DNA of 64,000 bases from Desulfatirhabdium butyrativorans DSM 18734 (GTDB lineage Bacteria > Desulfobacterota > Desulfobacteria > Desulfobacterales > Desulfatirhabdiaceae), in contig NZ_AUCU01000016.1 in NCBI RefSeq assembly GCF_000429925.1, positions 1 through 64,000 of the forward strand, read 5' to 3'. Each line of letters begins with the position of its first letter. Within the stretch, counting starts at the first letter, position 1. The notes below the pieces were generated by a model. The model saw nothing but the letters and a program-made list of their open reading frames with translations, ran no database searches and had not been told where the DNA came from. Shown piece after piece: positions 35,871-44,194 of this stretch. The position numbers were made by a program, and so were the translations under genes.

Positions 35871-35922
35871 TCCTTTTGACCGCTTCTAAAAAAAGCGCTT
35901 GCCCCATTGCTGGAAATCGTTT

Positions 35923-35963
35923 AAAGGGTAAAAGACACGCTGATGTCTTTTACCCTTTTTTAT
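35923..35963 (+). terminator. Terminator after groEL
   Basis: AAAGGGTAAAAGACA (35923-35937) and TGTCTTTTACCCTTT (35944-35958) form a perfect 15-bp stem with six-base loop followed by TTTT. Strong intrinsic terminator 52 bases after groEL. Confidence 0.85.
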
Positions 35964-36017
35964 CGTGAAAATCTGAATGAAGGAAAAAGGGAAGAAGGAA
36001 AAGGGGTGGATGGGGAA
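35956..36017 (+). repeat. Composite repeat shared with the ftsK 3' end, copy 1
   Basis: TTTTTATCGTGAAAATCTGA and following ATGAAGG, then AAAAGGGGTGGATGGGG; nearly the same run occurs at 40405-40466. It joins the groEL terminator to the ribosome site of the next gene. Confidence 0.8.
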
Positions 36018-36029
36018 GGAGACAGCGCT

Positions 36030-36710
36030 ATGGATATGCTCAATCTGGACAATACAATCGTGATGTACGAAGGGCAGCAGTACTCCGCCAAGAACCTGAT
36101 GCTCAAGCTTCAGGAGCAAATACGGGATGCTGCCACCCGGTTGAACAGCATCGCCTTTCTGCTGGACGAACTGTATAAGGCGATGGAAAACACCAAAACG
36201 ATCGAGGTGAAGCTTTCACTGACCAAAGAGGAATACGAACGATTCAAATCCATCGGCGGTGAAAATGATCGCGAGCGCATTCTTCAGGCCATTCGAACCG
36301 CCATCGAACCGCATCATGCTTCCCAATCCACAGGTATTCCGGCTTCCATCGAACCGATGATGGCATCCCTCAGTGTGCCCAAGACGCCTCAGGTTCATTC
36401 CGCTCCCAAAACCAATCCGAGGCAGGCGCTGGTCGAAGAGCTTTCCGTGTCGGTATCCCCGATCGACGAACCGGCCCCTGTTGCCGCACCTGCAAAAAAG
36501 AAGGCAGCACCAAAATGCCCGAGATGCAGCCAACCCCTCAATATTCCGGATGTGCCCGCCAGCTCGCTGCCCATCGAAGTCAAATGCGACAACTGCGGCG
36601 CAAAATGCCTCATCAAATCCAAAACGAATGCGGCCAAGGCCGAAAAAGCCGGCTTCGAATCCTTTGACGATCCGTCCTTCGGAAATATTTTCGATATGTT
36701 ATCAACCTGA
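36030..36710 (+). CDS. Zinc-ribbon protein of unknown function
   Basis: 226 residues from ATG 36030 (AAGGAGA seven bases upstream); a longer frame from 35943 merely translates the repeat. Residues 1-60 are helical (YSAKNLMLKLQEQIRDAATRLNSIAFLLDELYKAME). A Pro/Ala-rich linker follows. Near the C terminus CPRCSQPLNIP and VKCDNCGAKCLI hold two CxxC knuckles forming a zinc ribbon. No family recognised; likely a soluble regulatory or adaptor protein. Separated from groEL by a strong terminator. Confidence 0.75.
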   Translation: MDMLNLDNTIVMYEGQQYSAKNLMLKLQEQIRDAATRLNSIAFLLDELYKAMENTKTIEVKLSLTKEEYERFKSIGGENDRERILQAIRTAIEPHHASQSTGIPASIEPMMASLSVPKTPQVHSAPKTNPRQALVEELSVSVSPIDEPAPVAAPAKKKAAPKCPRCSQPLNIPDVPASSLPIEVKCDNCGAKCLIKSKTNAAKAEKAGFESFDDPSFGNIFDMLST

Positions 36711-36875
36711 TCCTCCAAAGGCCATTAGCCGCTCCATTCGAGAGCGATCAACGCAATCGGCATCGACGGTTCGTCCTGCAGTTCAATTTTCGCCATCATC
36801 GGACGCCGCTTTCCGTTTCTTTCGGAAAACGGCGTTTTTTCATCCAGTTCATCCATTACACATCATCAGACACCC

Positions 36876-38561
36876 ATGTCTATCTTTCTGCCAGCGACAA
36901 TATCGGAAATGGAGCGTCTCGGTTGGCACCGGCTCGATATTGTACTGGTTTCCGGCGATGCCTATATCGACAGCCCGCAATCCGGCATCAGCCTCATCGG
37001 AAAAGCCCTTCTGCATGAAGGCTTTCGGGTCGGGATCATTGCACAACCCGATATCCAGTCTCCGGATGATATCCGCAGACTGGGTGAGCCCGAACTCTTT
37101 TGGGGAGTCACTGCAGGAAGTGTAGATTCGATGGTGGCCAACTATACGGCATCCCGAAAGCGGCGCCAACGCGACGACGCCACTCCTGGTGGCATCAACA
37201 ACCGAAGGCCGGATCGGGCAACAATCGTCTACACCAATCTCATTCGGAGGGCCTTCAAATCGTCCCGGCCGATCGTTCTGGGCGGCATCGAGGCAAGCCT
37301 GAGACGGATCGCCCACTACGATGCCTGGGATCGATCTGTCCGGCGTTCCATACTTTTCGATGCCAAGGCGGATATACTCGTTTACGGCATGGGAGAGCGG
37401 ACCGTCGTTGAACTGGCCAACTGCATCGCTGCATCGGGTGATCTCCGCCGCATTCGCGGCATCTGCACCATTTCGACTGCCAAACCCGAAGGATTTCTGG
37501 AACTGCCCTCTTACGAGAGCGTTCGGGAAAGCCCTGCCTGTTTTCGAGACATGTTTCACCTGTTTTCCGAGAACCAGGACCCGATTGCCGCATCCGGGCT
37601 CGTTCAGGCTCATGGCGGACGCTTCCTGGTGCACAACCCGCCGGCAGAACCGCTTTCACCGGCGGAACAGGATGCGATTCATACCCTTGGCTTCGTCTAT
37701 GACGTCCATCCGCTGCATCGCTCCCAGGGCGTTGTCCGGGCTTTGGATACCCTGGACTTTTCCATTACGACCCATCGGGGCTGTTTCGGCCAATGCAGCT
37801 TTTGCGCTATCACCCTGCATCAGGGAAGAACGGTTGTTTCCAGAAGTCCGGACTCCATCCTGGATGAAATCGAACGCATGAGTCATCATCCGAGATTCAA
37901 GGGCATGCTGCGGGATGTCGGCGGCCCGACGGCCAATATGTATGGCATGGATTGCCGGATAGCCAGCAAGCGAGGCGCATGCAACCATCAGGCGTGCCTC
38001 TTTCCTGCTCCTTGCAGAAAACACCAGCCGGATCATGGACCGCTAATCGCGCTTCTCGAGAAAATCCGCTCGTTGCCGCAGGTTCGAAAAGCACATATCG
38101 CATCCGGTGTCCGCCATGATCTGATCCTCTCGGATCGGAAAAATGGGTTGGCTTTTTTGAAGGATTTGATATGGTATCATCTGTCCGGGCAACTGAAGGT
38201 CGCGCCGGAGCATACCGAAGCCGACGTGCTCCGGTGGATGCGCAAACCCGAATTTGATACACTGATCGCATTCAAGCGGCATTTCGATGCCATCAACCGG
38301 GCTCGCGGGAAAAAGCAGTTTCTGACGTATTATTTCATGGCCGCACATCCCGGTTGCACGCTCGATCATATGAAGAACATGAAACGGACGATCGACCGCT
38401 ATCTGAAACTCGTTCCCGAACAAATTCAGATATTCACACCGACACCATCGACCTGCTCCACCATGATGTACCATACGGGAGAAGACCCGGACACCACGGA
38501 AGCCTTGTTTGTGGAACGGGATGAAGGGCGACGGATGCAACAGAAGCGGGTGATTCTGTAG
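36876..38561 (+). CDS. YgiQ-family radical SAM protein
   Basis: 561 residues, ATG 36876. N-terminal region (LDIVLVSGDAYIDSPQSGISLIGKALLHEGFRVGIIAQPD) is the B12-binding-like/UPF0313 domain. The radical SAM cluster motif CFGQCSFCAITLHQG has the CxxxCxxC cysteines. Later GMDCRIASKRGACNHQACLFPAPCRK is a YgiQ-specific cysteine-rich stretch, and SGQLKVAPEHTEADVL and FTPTPSTCSTMMYHTG complete the family. It is somewhat shorter than typical YgiQ (about 600-700). The substrate is unknown in the family. Confidence 0.9.
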   Translation: MSIFLPATISEMERLGWHRLDIVLVSGDAYIDSPQSGISLIGKALLHEGFRVGIIAQPDIQSPDDIRRLGEPELFWGVTAGSVDSMVANYTASRKRRQRDDATPGGINNRRPDRATIVYTNLIRRAFKSSRPIVLGGIEASLRRIAHYDAWDRSVRRSILFDAKADILVYGMGERTVVELANCIAASGDLRRIRGICTISTAKPEGFLELPSYESVRESPACFRDMFHLFSENQDPIAASGLVQAHGGRFLVHNPPAEPLSPAEQDAIHTLGFVYDVHPLHRSQGVVRALDTLDFSITTHRGCFGQCSFCAITLHQGRTVVSRSPDSILDEIERMSHHPRFKGMLRDVGGPTANMYGMDCRIASKRGACNHQACLFPAPCRKHQPDHGPLIALLEKIRSLPQVRKAHIASGVRHDLILSDRKNGLAFLKDLIWYHLSGQLKVAPEHTEADVLRWMRKPEFDTLIAFKRHFDAINRARGKKQFLTYYFMAAHPGCTLDHMKNMKRTIDRYLKLVPEQIQIFTPTPSTCSTMMYHTGEDPDTTEALFVERDEGRRMQQKRVIL

Positions 38562-38593
38562 GAGCCATCCTCTCACGCGACGCCAAAGGACTT

Positions 38594-40444
38594 ATGCCGG
38601 TTCATCTCAGTGTCAGCCAGATTCGGGAAGCACTGTTTGCCGCAGTGAGCAAGACGAGAAAAATCCCGAAGCCATCCGCCCAGCAGCGACTTGCTGGAAG
38701 GCTTTTCCATGAATGTTTCGCTGCCCTGATCTGCTCCATCTCCGAATCCTCCGGCTCTTCTTCAGCCATGCAGGGACTCGAAACACTCGAGAAAACGCTC
38801 TACGAGCGGTATCTTGGACCCAGGCTCATCACCCATCTCGTTTACCTCAGAAAGCATACGGCCTGCGTCCGAACCCTCTGGATTGCTTGCCGAAACATGT
38901 GTAAATGGCTCTCCGAGCTGAGGCAAAGCGCTGCATCGCAGAAGATCGAGCTGCTTTTTCATCCGGAAGAAGCCTTTTCCATAACGCTATCCATGCCCCA
39001 CTGGTCCGATACGATCATCCTCTCCGGTGTGGCCGATCTCATGCTTTCCATCGATAAAAGCCCCCAATGGTGCCTCGTGGAGCTCAAGCTCTCCCGGTCC
39101 GTTCCCGAACTTGACCTCTCACAAGCCTGCCTCTACCACCTGATGGCATCCCGGCAGATGCCGCAAGCTTCCGGGAAACTGGCGCTCGTTCGATTCTGTC
39201 CGGAAAAATCCGAAACACTTTTGGAAGAATCGGAGTTGGCCCATGTCAGACCCCGACTGATCGAATGGATTGGGCGGTTCGCCGGTGTGCGGGACGAAAG
39301 AACGCGTCCATCGCAGGGCGTCGCCTCCCGATCCTTCGGGACAGATATCCTTCAGCAGGCAATCCGCATCGAAGAAATTTTTCACGAATACGGTCTCAAC
39401 GTTACCCGATGCGGAGATCCGATTGTCGGACCATCCTATATCCGATATCCCATCCAACTGGGAAAAGGCGTCAAGATCGGCGCCGTGCAGAAAACAGCAA
39501 CCGAAATCCAGCATCGGCTCGGCTCGCAGAGCCCCCCCTTCATTCACCTGAGCGAAGGCCAGGTTTTCGTAGACCTGCAGCGTGAAGACCGTCAGATCGT
39601 ATGGTTTCGGGATGTTCTGGGCCAACTCCGGAAAAGCGGGCCATTTGGAGGCTGCTCGCGCGTGATTCTGGGGGTCGATCTGTCCAATCGCCTGTATACG
39701 GCCGATCTTGCCGAACCGGAAAATGCCCATTTTCTGGTGGCAGGAACTACAGGAAGCGGCAAGACGGAGTGGCTTCGTTGTGTCATTGCAGGGCTCATCA
39801 TGACCAACACGCCCCAAACCCTCCGGCTGGTGATCATCGATCCCAAAAGGAGCGGTTTCTCCGAACTGCAGACATCTCCTTTCCTGCTGCATGCCAGAGC
39901 CCTCGTCTATCCGGATGAGCAGAACGCAGCTGACGTACTTGGCGATCTTGCCGACGAGATGGACCGGCGATACAGACATTTCGAAAAACTGCATACCGAC
40001 GGGCTCGATCAGTACAACCGATCGGGAAGTCCCCCGCTTCCCCGGATCGTATGCATCTGCGATGAATACGCCGATCTGATCAACCGGGACCGGGAAGAGC
40101 GAAAACACATCGAATCGCGCATCAACCGTCTCGGACAAAAGGCGCGTTCCGCAGGCATCCATCTGGTGATCGCCACCCAGCATCCCAGCCGCCAGATCGT
40201 CAAGGGAACGCTCGATGCCAATCTGCCGGCCCGTGTCGGTCTTAAAATGAATCGGGACATCGAATCCAAAATGGTTCTCAACCAGCGGGGGGCAGAGCAT
40301 TTGCTGGGGAATGGAGACATGCTCTTCAAGAACATCGGTGAGCCCATGCGGCTTCAGGCTCCGCTGATGAGTCCCGAAGAACGCCACCGGATATTCTCGA
40401 GCAATTTTTATCGTGAAAATCTGAATGAAGGGAAGAGCGAATAG
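38594..40444 (+). CDS. RecB-family nuclease fused to an FtsK-type DNA translocase
   Basis: 616 residues. N-terminal half: a PD-(D/E)xK nuclease of the RecB/Cas4 type with H39 (GRLFHECFAAL), D148 (SGVADLM), E163 and K165 (LVELKLS), and the QxxxY pair Q177/Y181, all intact. Then an FtsK-like alpha/beta clamp region (about 255-345; YIRYPIQLGKGVKIGAV). The FtsK/SpoIIIE motor has Walker A VAGTTGSGKT (382-391) and Walker B IVCICDEYADLI (D490-E491). There are no membrane helices or gamma domain, so it is not the cell-division FtsK. It likely moves on DNA and cuts it; a role in defence, plasmid or element biology is inference. The last dozen residues (FYRENLNEGKSE) come from a dispersed repeat. It starts 32 bases after the radical SAM gene. 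Confidence 0.85.
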   Translation: MPVHLSVSQIREALFAAVSKTRKIPKPSAQQRLAGRLFHECFAALICSISESSGSSSAMQGLETLEKTLYERYLGPRLITHLVYLRKHTACVRTLWIACRNMCKWLSELRQSAASQKIELLFHPEEAFSITLSMPHWSDTIILSGVADLMLSIDKSPQWCLVELKLSRSVPELDLSQACLYHLMASRQMPQASGKLALVRFCPEKSETLLEESELAHVRPRLIEWIGRFAGVRDERTRPSQGVASRSFGTDILQQAIRIEEIFHEYGLNVTRCGDPIVGPSYIRYPIQLGKGVKIGAVQKTATEIQHRLGSQSPPFIHLSEGQVFVDLQREDRQIVWFRDVLGQLRKSGPFGGCSRVILGVDLSNRLYTADLAEPENAHFLVAGTTGSGKTEWLRCVIAGLIMTNTPQTLRLVIIDPKRSGFSELQTSPFLLHARALVYPDEQNAADVLGDLADEMDRRYRHFEKLHTDGLDQYNRSGSPPLPRIVCICDEYADLINRDREERKHIESRINRLGQKARSAGIHLVIATQHPSRQIVKGTLDANLPARVGLKMNRDIESKMVLNQRGAEHLLGNGDMLFKNIGEPMRLQAPLMSPEERHRIFSSNFYRENLNEGKSE

Positions 40445-40466
40445 GGAAAAGGGGTGGATGGGAACG
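40405..40466 (+). repeat. Composite repeat overlapping the ftsK-like 3' end, copy 2
   Basis: Matches 35956-36017: ATCGTGAAAATCTGAATGAA then AAAAGGGGTGGATGGGAACG. It encodes the last residues and stop of the nuclease-FtsK gene. Confidence 0.8.
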
Positions 40467-40864
40467 TTTTATTTAGTAGGGGCGGCCCTATGTGGCCACC
40501 CTTCCGGAAGCAAGAATCGTATTTTCATCTCCGGGGGCGGCGAAATCCCTTCATCATGAGCCGTAATCGTTAAAATACCCCTCCACGCAACGTGCGGAAG
40601 ACTCGTTGTCGGAATCGCAATTCCCTGGATCCGCCCCCCGGCTTCCGCCAAACTGACGGCCGGATTTTCATATCTGTGGATGGTGTTGCCTGCCATGAGC
40701 ATTCATGCGCATTCGTCTTGAAAATGGGTTTCAGTTCAGGCACTATATTGTTTCTGAACCGAAACCCCGTTTTTCGTGCGATCTGAGCCGGAGGGCTGGC
40801 TGTTTTGCGATGCCCACGCGGCCATCCATCCCAAAGCCAGCGGTAACCAGGGAGGAAAAATCCA
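40445..40864. other. Repeat-filled intergenic region before the DapA-like gene
   Basis: 420 bases with no gene. From left: the GGGGTGGATGGGAACG repeat; GC palindromes with GTAGGGGCGGCCCTATGTGG; TTTTCATCTCCGGGGGCGGC, which recurs near 60060 and 22035; and MITE-like ends. No promoter was convincing. Confidence 0.55.
40721..40813. repeat. MITE-like element ends (copy 4): a right end next to a left end
   Basis: AAAATGGGTTTCAGTTCAGG plus CACTA (40721-40745) is a right terminus. TTTCTGAACCGAAACCCCG and then GAGCCGGAGGGCTGGCTGTT (40751-40804) is a left terminus with interior. Both are diverged; possibly two truncated elements. Confidence 0.65.
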
Positions 40865-41779
40865 GTGAAAGAGTGGACGGGAAGTTACGTTGTCTGTATC
40901 ACACCCATGAGCGAAGATCAGGAAATCGATGAACAGGGTCTGAAAGACAACATCGAATGGTATATCGAAATGGGCTCGGCAGGTATCTGCTGCTGTGGCA
41001 GTACGGGGGAATTTGTCAGTCTGACCCGAGAAGAGCGGCTTCGCGTCGCCCGCATCACCGTAGATCAGGTGAAAGGCCGAATTCCGGTCCTGGTGGGGAC
41101 AGCATCTGAAACCACCCGGGATACGATCGCTTATACCCGGCATGCCCGGGAAATCGGCGCAGATGGCGTGCTGATCATCAATCCATACTACTGCAAGCCA
41201 TCGGAGAATGAAATTTATCAGCATTTCCGGGCAGTCTCAGAAGCCGTCGATATACCCATCATGCTCTACAACAACCCGCACACCAGCGGAATTGACATGA
41301 GCGACGAGCTGATCGTGAAACTCTGTTCCCTTAAAAACATCAAATATGTCAAGGAGGCTTCCGGAGAAATCCGGCGGGTGCGAAACCTCCTGCGACTATC
41401 CCGAGGATCGATTCGGGTCTTCTGCGGCGCCGACGATCTGGCTCTCGAATCTTTCCTGATGGGTGCATGCGGCTTCATTTCCGTATGTGGCAACATCATT
41501 CCCGATCTCTCGCAGCAGTTGTTCAATCTCGTTCAGGCGGGTGACATTGCAGGCGCGAAAATCCTTTACGACCGAATGCTTCCCCTGTGCGTCCTGATCG
41601 AAAAATCCGGGAAACTTGTCCAGGTCGTCAAGGCCGGTGTACGGAAACTCGGGCATGCTGCAGGTCCTTGCCGGCTGCCCAGGCTTCCGCTGACGCAGGC
41701 CGAAGATGAAGCCCTCGAATCCGTGCTGCGCGATATGGGATTGCTCTCATGCACCATTGCAACAAGCTCGTGTCCATAA
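40865..41779 (+). CDS. DapA/NanA-family lyase or deaminase
   Basis: 304 residues from GTG 40865, with GGGAGGAAAAA upstream. TIM-barrel aldolase superfamily: GCCGSTGEFVSLTREER, the catalytic Tyr in ILYNNP-type MLYNNPHTSGIDM, Schiff-base Lys in KYVKEASGEIRRV, and FCGADDLALESFLMGACGFISV. Family members include dihydrodipicolinate synthase, but context (next to a 2Fe-2S protein, an FAD oxidoreductase and PxpBC) fits the pyrroline-hydroxycarboxylate deaminase of hydroxyproline catabolism. The function is therefore inferred from neighbours. It overlaps the next gene by 31 bases. Confidence 0.85.
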   Translation: MKEWTGSYVVCITPMSEDQEIDEQGLKDNIEWYIEMGSAGICCCGSTGEFVSLTREERLRVARITVDQVKGRIPVLVGTASETTRDTIAYTRHAREIGADGVLIINPYYCKPSENEIYQHFRAVSEAVDIPIMLYNNPHTSGIDMSDELIVKLCSLKNIKYVKEASGEIRRVRNLLRLSRGSIRVFCGADDLALESFLMGACGFISVCGNIIPDLSQQLFNLVQAGDIAGAKILYDRMLPLCVLIEKSGKLVQVVKAGVRKLGHAAGPCRLPRLPLTQAEDEALESVLRDMGLLSCTIATSSCP

Positions 41780-42030
41780 CGGTAAACGGCAGATCCATCA
41801 AGGTTCGAGAGGGGCAGACCGTCGCACAGGCCATGCTTGCCGAGGGCATGATCCATTGCCGCACCACCTTGGATGGGAGGCCTGTTTCCGTTTTCTGCGG
41901 CATGGGTATATGCGGCGAATGCCGGATGGTCGTCAATGGCATCCCCAATACCCGCATTTGTCAAACCCTTGCACAGGAAGGCATGACCGTTCGGCAGCAA
42001 GACGATGCAACGCTCGGGATGGCATCATGA
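41749..42030 (+). CDS. (2Fe-2S)-binding protein, oxidoreductase small subunit
   Basis: 93 residues. Cysteines C50, C55, C58 and C71 in the plant-type ferredoxin pattern (FCGMGICGECRMVV...RIC). This is the small electron-transfer subunit seen with FAD amino acid dehydrogenases of the HcnA / hydroxyproline dehydrogenase kind. It overlaps the FAD subunit start by four bases (ATGA), so they are coupled. Confidence 0.88.
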   Translation: MHHCNKLVSITVNGRSIKVREGQTVAQAMLAEGMIHCRTTLDGRPVSVFCGMGICGECRMVVNGIPNTRICQTLAQEGMTVRQQDDATLGMAS

Positions 42031-43502
42031 AGCGGGTGGATGTCGCCATCGTCGGAGCTGGTCCGGCAGGAATGGTCGCAGCCTCGACAGCCGCCTCCAA
42101 TGGGCTCAGCATCGCCTGGATCGACGACCAACCGGACGTCGGTGGCAAGGTGCTTCAGAAAGCGTTTCTCTCCGGTAAAATTTCCGATCTTTCCAAAACC
42201 AGCCTTGTCGGGATCCGGAAAACCTGTGAACATGAACTCTCGAAGGCGGCAGGCGGTATCGAGCGATTCTTCGGAACCCAGGTCTGGGAAATCGAGCAGA
42301 ACCGCACCCTGCATCTTGCACCCATCCAGCGCGGGGCATCCTGCCCATCGGCGATCAAGGCGGAGGCCATCGTGCTGGCGGAAGGCGCTGTCGAGCGGCA
42401 TGTTCCCTTTCCCGGTTGGACCTTGCCGGGAGTGATGGCTGCCGGCGGACTCGGGCTTTTCGTCAAACGAGGCATCATACCTGGACATCGTGTTTTTCTC
42501 GCTGGAAGCGGTCTGCTGCAGCTTGCCCTGCTGCGGGATCTTGCCCAAATGGGTCTTCGCCCAGCGGGGATCAGCCTTCCTTTGTCCTTTGCTGAAACCC
42601 TCGCCTTTTTCTTCGGATCGGTCCTCTGGATGGGATCGAGCCGCCTGCTCTTTCTGGCCGCGGCCTTATATGATCTGATGCGCTCCCGGATCCCGGTATA
42701 CTTCCGGAGCGCCGTAACCGAAGCCGATGGAGAAGAGCGGCTCTCTGCCGTCCGGCTGCAATCCATCGATCCGAAATGGCGACCCATTGCCAACACCGGA
42801 AACAGGATACCGGCTGACACGCTGGCAATCGGATACGGTATCCAGCCTTCATGCGACCTGAGCCGGTTGTGCGGATGCCTCCATATCTGGGAAGATAATG
42901 CGGGCTACTGGAAACCGCTTCGGGACCGGTGGCTCGAAACATCCGCGCCGGGCATCTGGGCCGCAGGGGATGGAGCCCGTATTGCCGGTTATGAGTCGGC
43001 CTGGCTCGAAGGACAAATTGCAGGACTGGCGGTGTGCGCTTCCCTGGGGAACATTCCACCCGCACTCGCCGAAAAGCGGATCAAACCACTACTGCAGCGC
43101 CTTGCCATACACGATCGCATGGCCAAACGGATCGATGCCCTTTCCAGACCCCGGGATGGGATCTGGAACGTTGTCACCGACAACACCATCATATGCCGCT
43201 GTGAATCCGTGCGGGCCGGCGATATCCGGAAAGCCGTCGCGAGCGGTGCTCAGGACATCGGGGATATCAAGCGCCGCACCCGCCTGGGAATGGGGCCTTG
43301 CCAGGCCAGATTCTGCACCCGGAGTATCAACGAATTGCTGGCACGATACGGAAGAAAGCAGCGTATTGCGGATGCCCTATTCCGCCCGCGGACCCCCGCA
43401 AAGCCGGTCCGATTCGAAAACATGGCAGAGGATGTCCCGCAGGCATTATCCGGTGACAGCGGACGGGAAACGGCCTGTCAACCAGATGAGGAAAGCATCT
43501 GA
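42027..43502 (+). CDS. FAD-dependent oxidoreductase, HcnB/D-hydroxyproline dehydrogenase alpha-type
   Basis: 491 residues from ATG 42027. FAD-binding GAGPAG (10-15) opens the protein; a second dinucleotide region is VFLAGSGLLQLALLRDLAQMG, and GIWAAGDGARIAGYESAWLEGQIAG is the C-terminal FAD motif. A BFD-like [2Fe-2S] site ends it (IICRCESVRAGDI...CQARFC, four Cys). It probably oxidises a cyclic or D-amino acid and passes electrons to the small 2Fe-2S subunit. The substrate is inferred, not shown. Confidence 0.87.
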   Translation: MKRVDVAIVGAGPAGMVAASTAASNGLSIAWIDDQPDVGGKVLQKAFLSGKISDLSKTSLVGIRKTCEHELSKAAGGIERFFGTQVWEIEQNRTLHLAPIQRGASCPSAIKAEAIVLAEGAVERHVPFPGWTLPGVMAAGGLGLFVKRGIIPGHRVFLAGSGLLQLALLRDLAQMGLRPAGISLPLSFAETLAFFFGSVLWMGSSRLLFLAAALYDLMRSRIPVYFRSAVTEADGEERLSAVRLQSIDPKWRPIANTGNRIPADTLAIGYGIQPSCDLSRLCGCLHIWEDNAGYWKPLRDRWLETSAPGIWAAGDGARIAGYESAWLEGQIAGLAVCASLGNIPPALAEKRIKPLLQRLAIHDRMAKRIDALSRPRDGIWNVVTDNTIICRCESVRAGDIRKAVASGAQDIGDIKRRTRLGMGPCQARFCTRSINELLARYGRKQRIADALFRPRTPAKPVRFENMAEDVPQALSGDSGRETACQPDEESI

Positions 43503-44194
43503 TGCCCGATTATCCGCGATTTCGACTCTGCGGCGATACCGGGTTGCTGATCGAATTCGGCGACAACATCGATCCACATACCCACCAGCGCCTCATGCGA
43601 CTGTATCATGCCCTGAAGACCCCGGCCATCCAGGGCATTCTCGATCTGGTGCCAAGCTATGCCAGTTTACTGGTACACTTCGACCCCTGGCAGATTTCCT
43701 ACGAAAGACTTTTGCTCTGCATGGACGATTGCATGAAGGAAAACCGGGAAACCGTTGACAGTGCACCCAGCCGTATTGTCGAAATTCCGGTACACTACGG
43801 CGGCAGCTCCGGCCCCGACATGGAAGAAGTGTGCCGCTACCATCGCATGCATCCGGAAGAAGTGATCGCCTTGCATTCAGCTCCGGTATATACCGTTTAC
43901 ATGATCGGCTTTACCCCGGGATTCCCGTATCTGGGCGGACTCGATGAGCGGCTGTTTACCCCGCGGAAACAGACACCGCGCAAAATTGTTCCGGCAGGAA
44001 GTGTCGGCCTGGCAGACAAACAAACGGGCATTTACTCCATCGACAGCCCCGGCGGGTGGCAACTGATCGGCCGGACCCCGCTCCGACTTTTCGACCCGGA
44101 CACAGAACCGCCTTTTTTGCTGGAGCCCGGAGATCGGATTCGGTTCATCCCCCTATCGACCGAAGATGGCGCTGCAGATGATCCATATTCTTGA
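43502..44194 (+). CDS. pxpB: 5-oxoprolinase subunit PxpB (KipI family)
   Basis: 230 residues, one base overlap with the FAD gene. Motifs VHYGGSSGPDMEEVCRYH, MIGFTPGFPYLGGLDERLFTPRK and VPAGSVGLADKQTGIYSIDSPGGWQLIGRTP define PxpB/KipI. With PxpA and PxpC it forms ATP-dependent 5-oxoprolinase; no pxpA is present here. It overlaps pxpC by 29 bases. Confidence 0.92.
   Translation: MPDYPRFRLCGDTGLLIEFGDNIDPHTHQRLMRLYHALKTPAIQGILDLVPSYASLLVHFDPWQISYERLLLCMDDCMKENRETVDSAPSRIVEIPVHYGGSSGPDMEEVCRYHRMHPEEVIALHSAPVYTVYMIGFTPGFPYLGGLDERLFTPRKQTPRKIVPAGSVGLADKQTGIYSIDSPGGWQLIGRTPLRLFDPDTEPPFLLEPGDRIRFIPLSTEDGAADDPYS

Noticed and set aside
35943-36029. N-terminal extension of the zinc-ribbon protein
   Set aside because: It translates the terminator and a dispersed repeat; the downstream ATG has the proper ribosome site.
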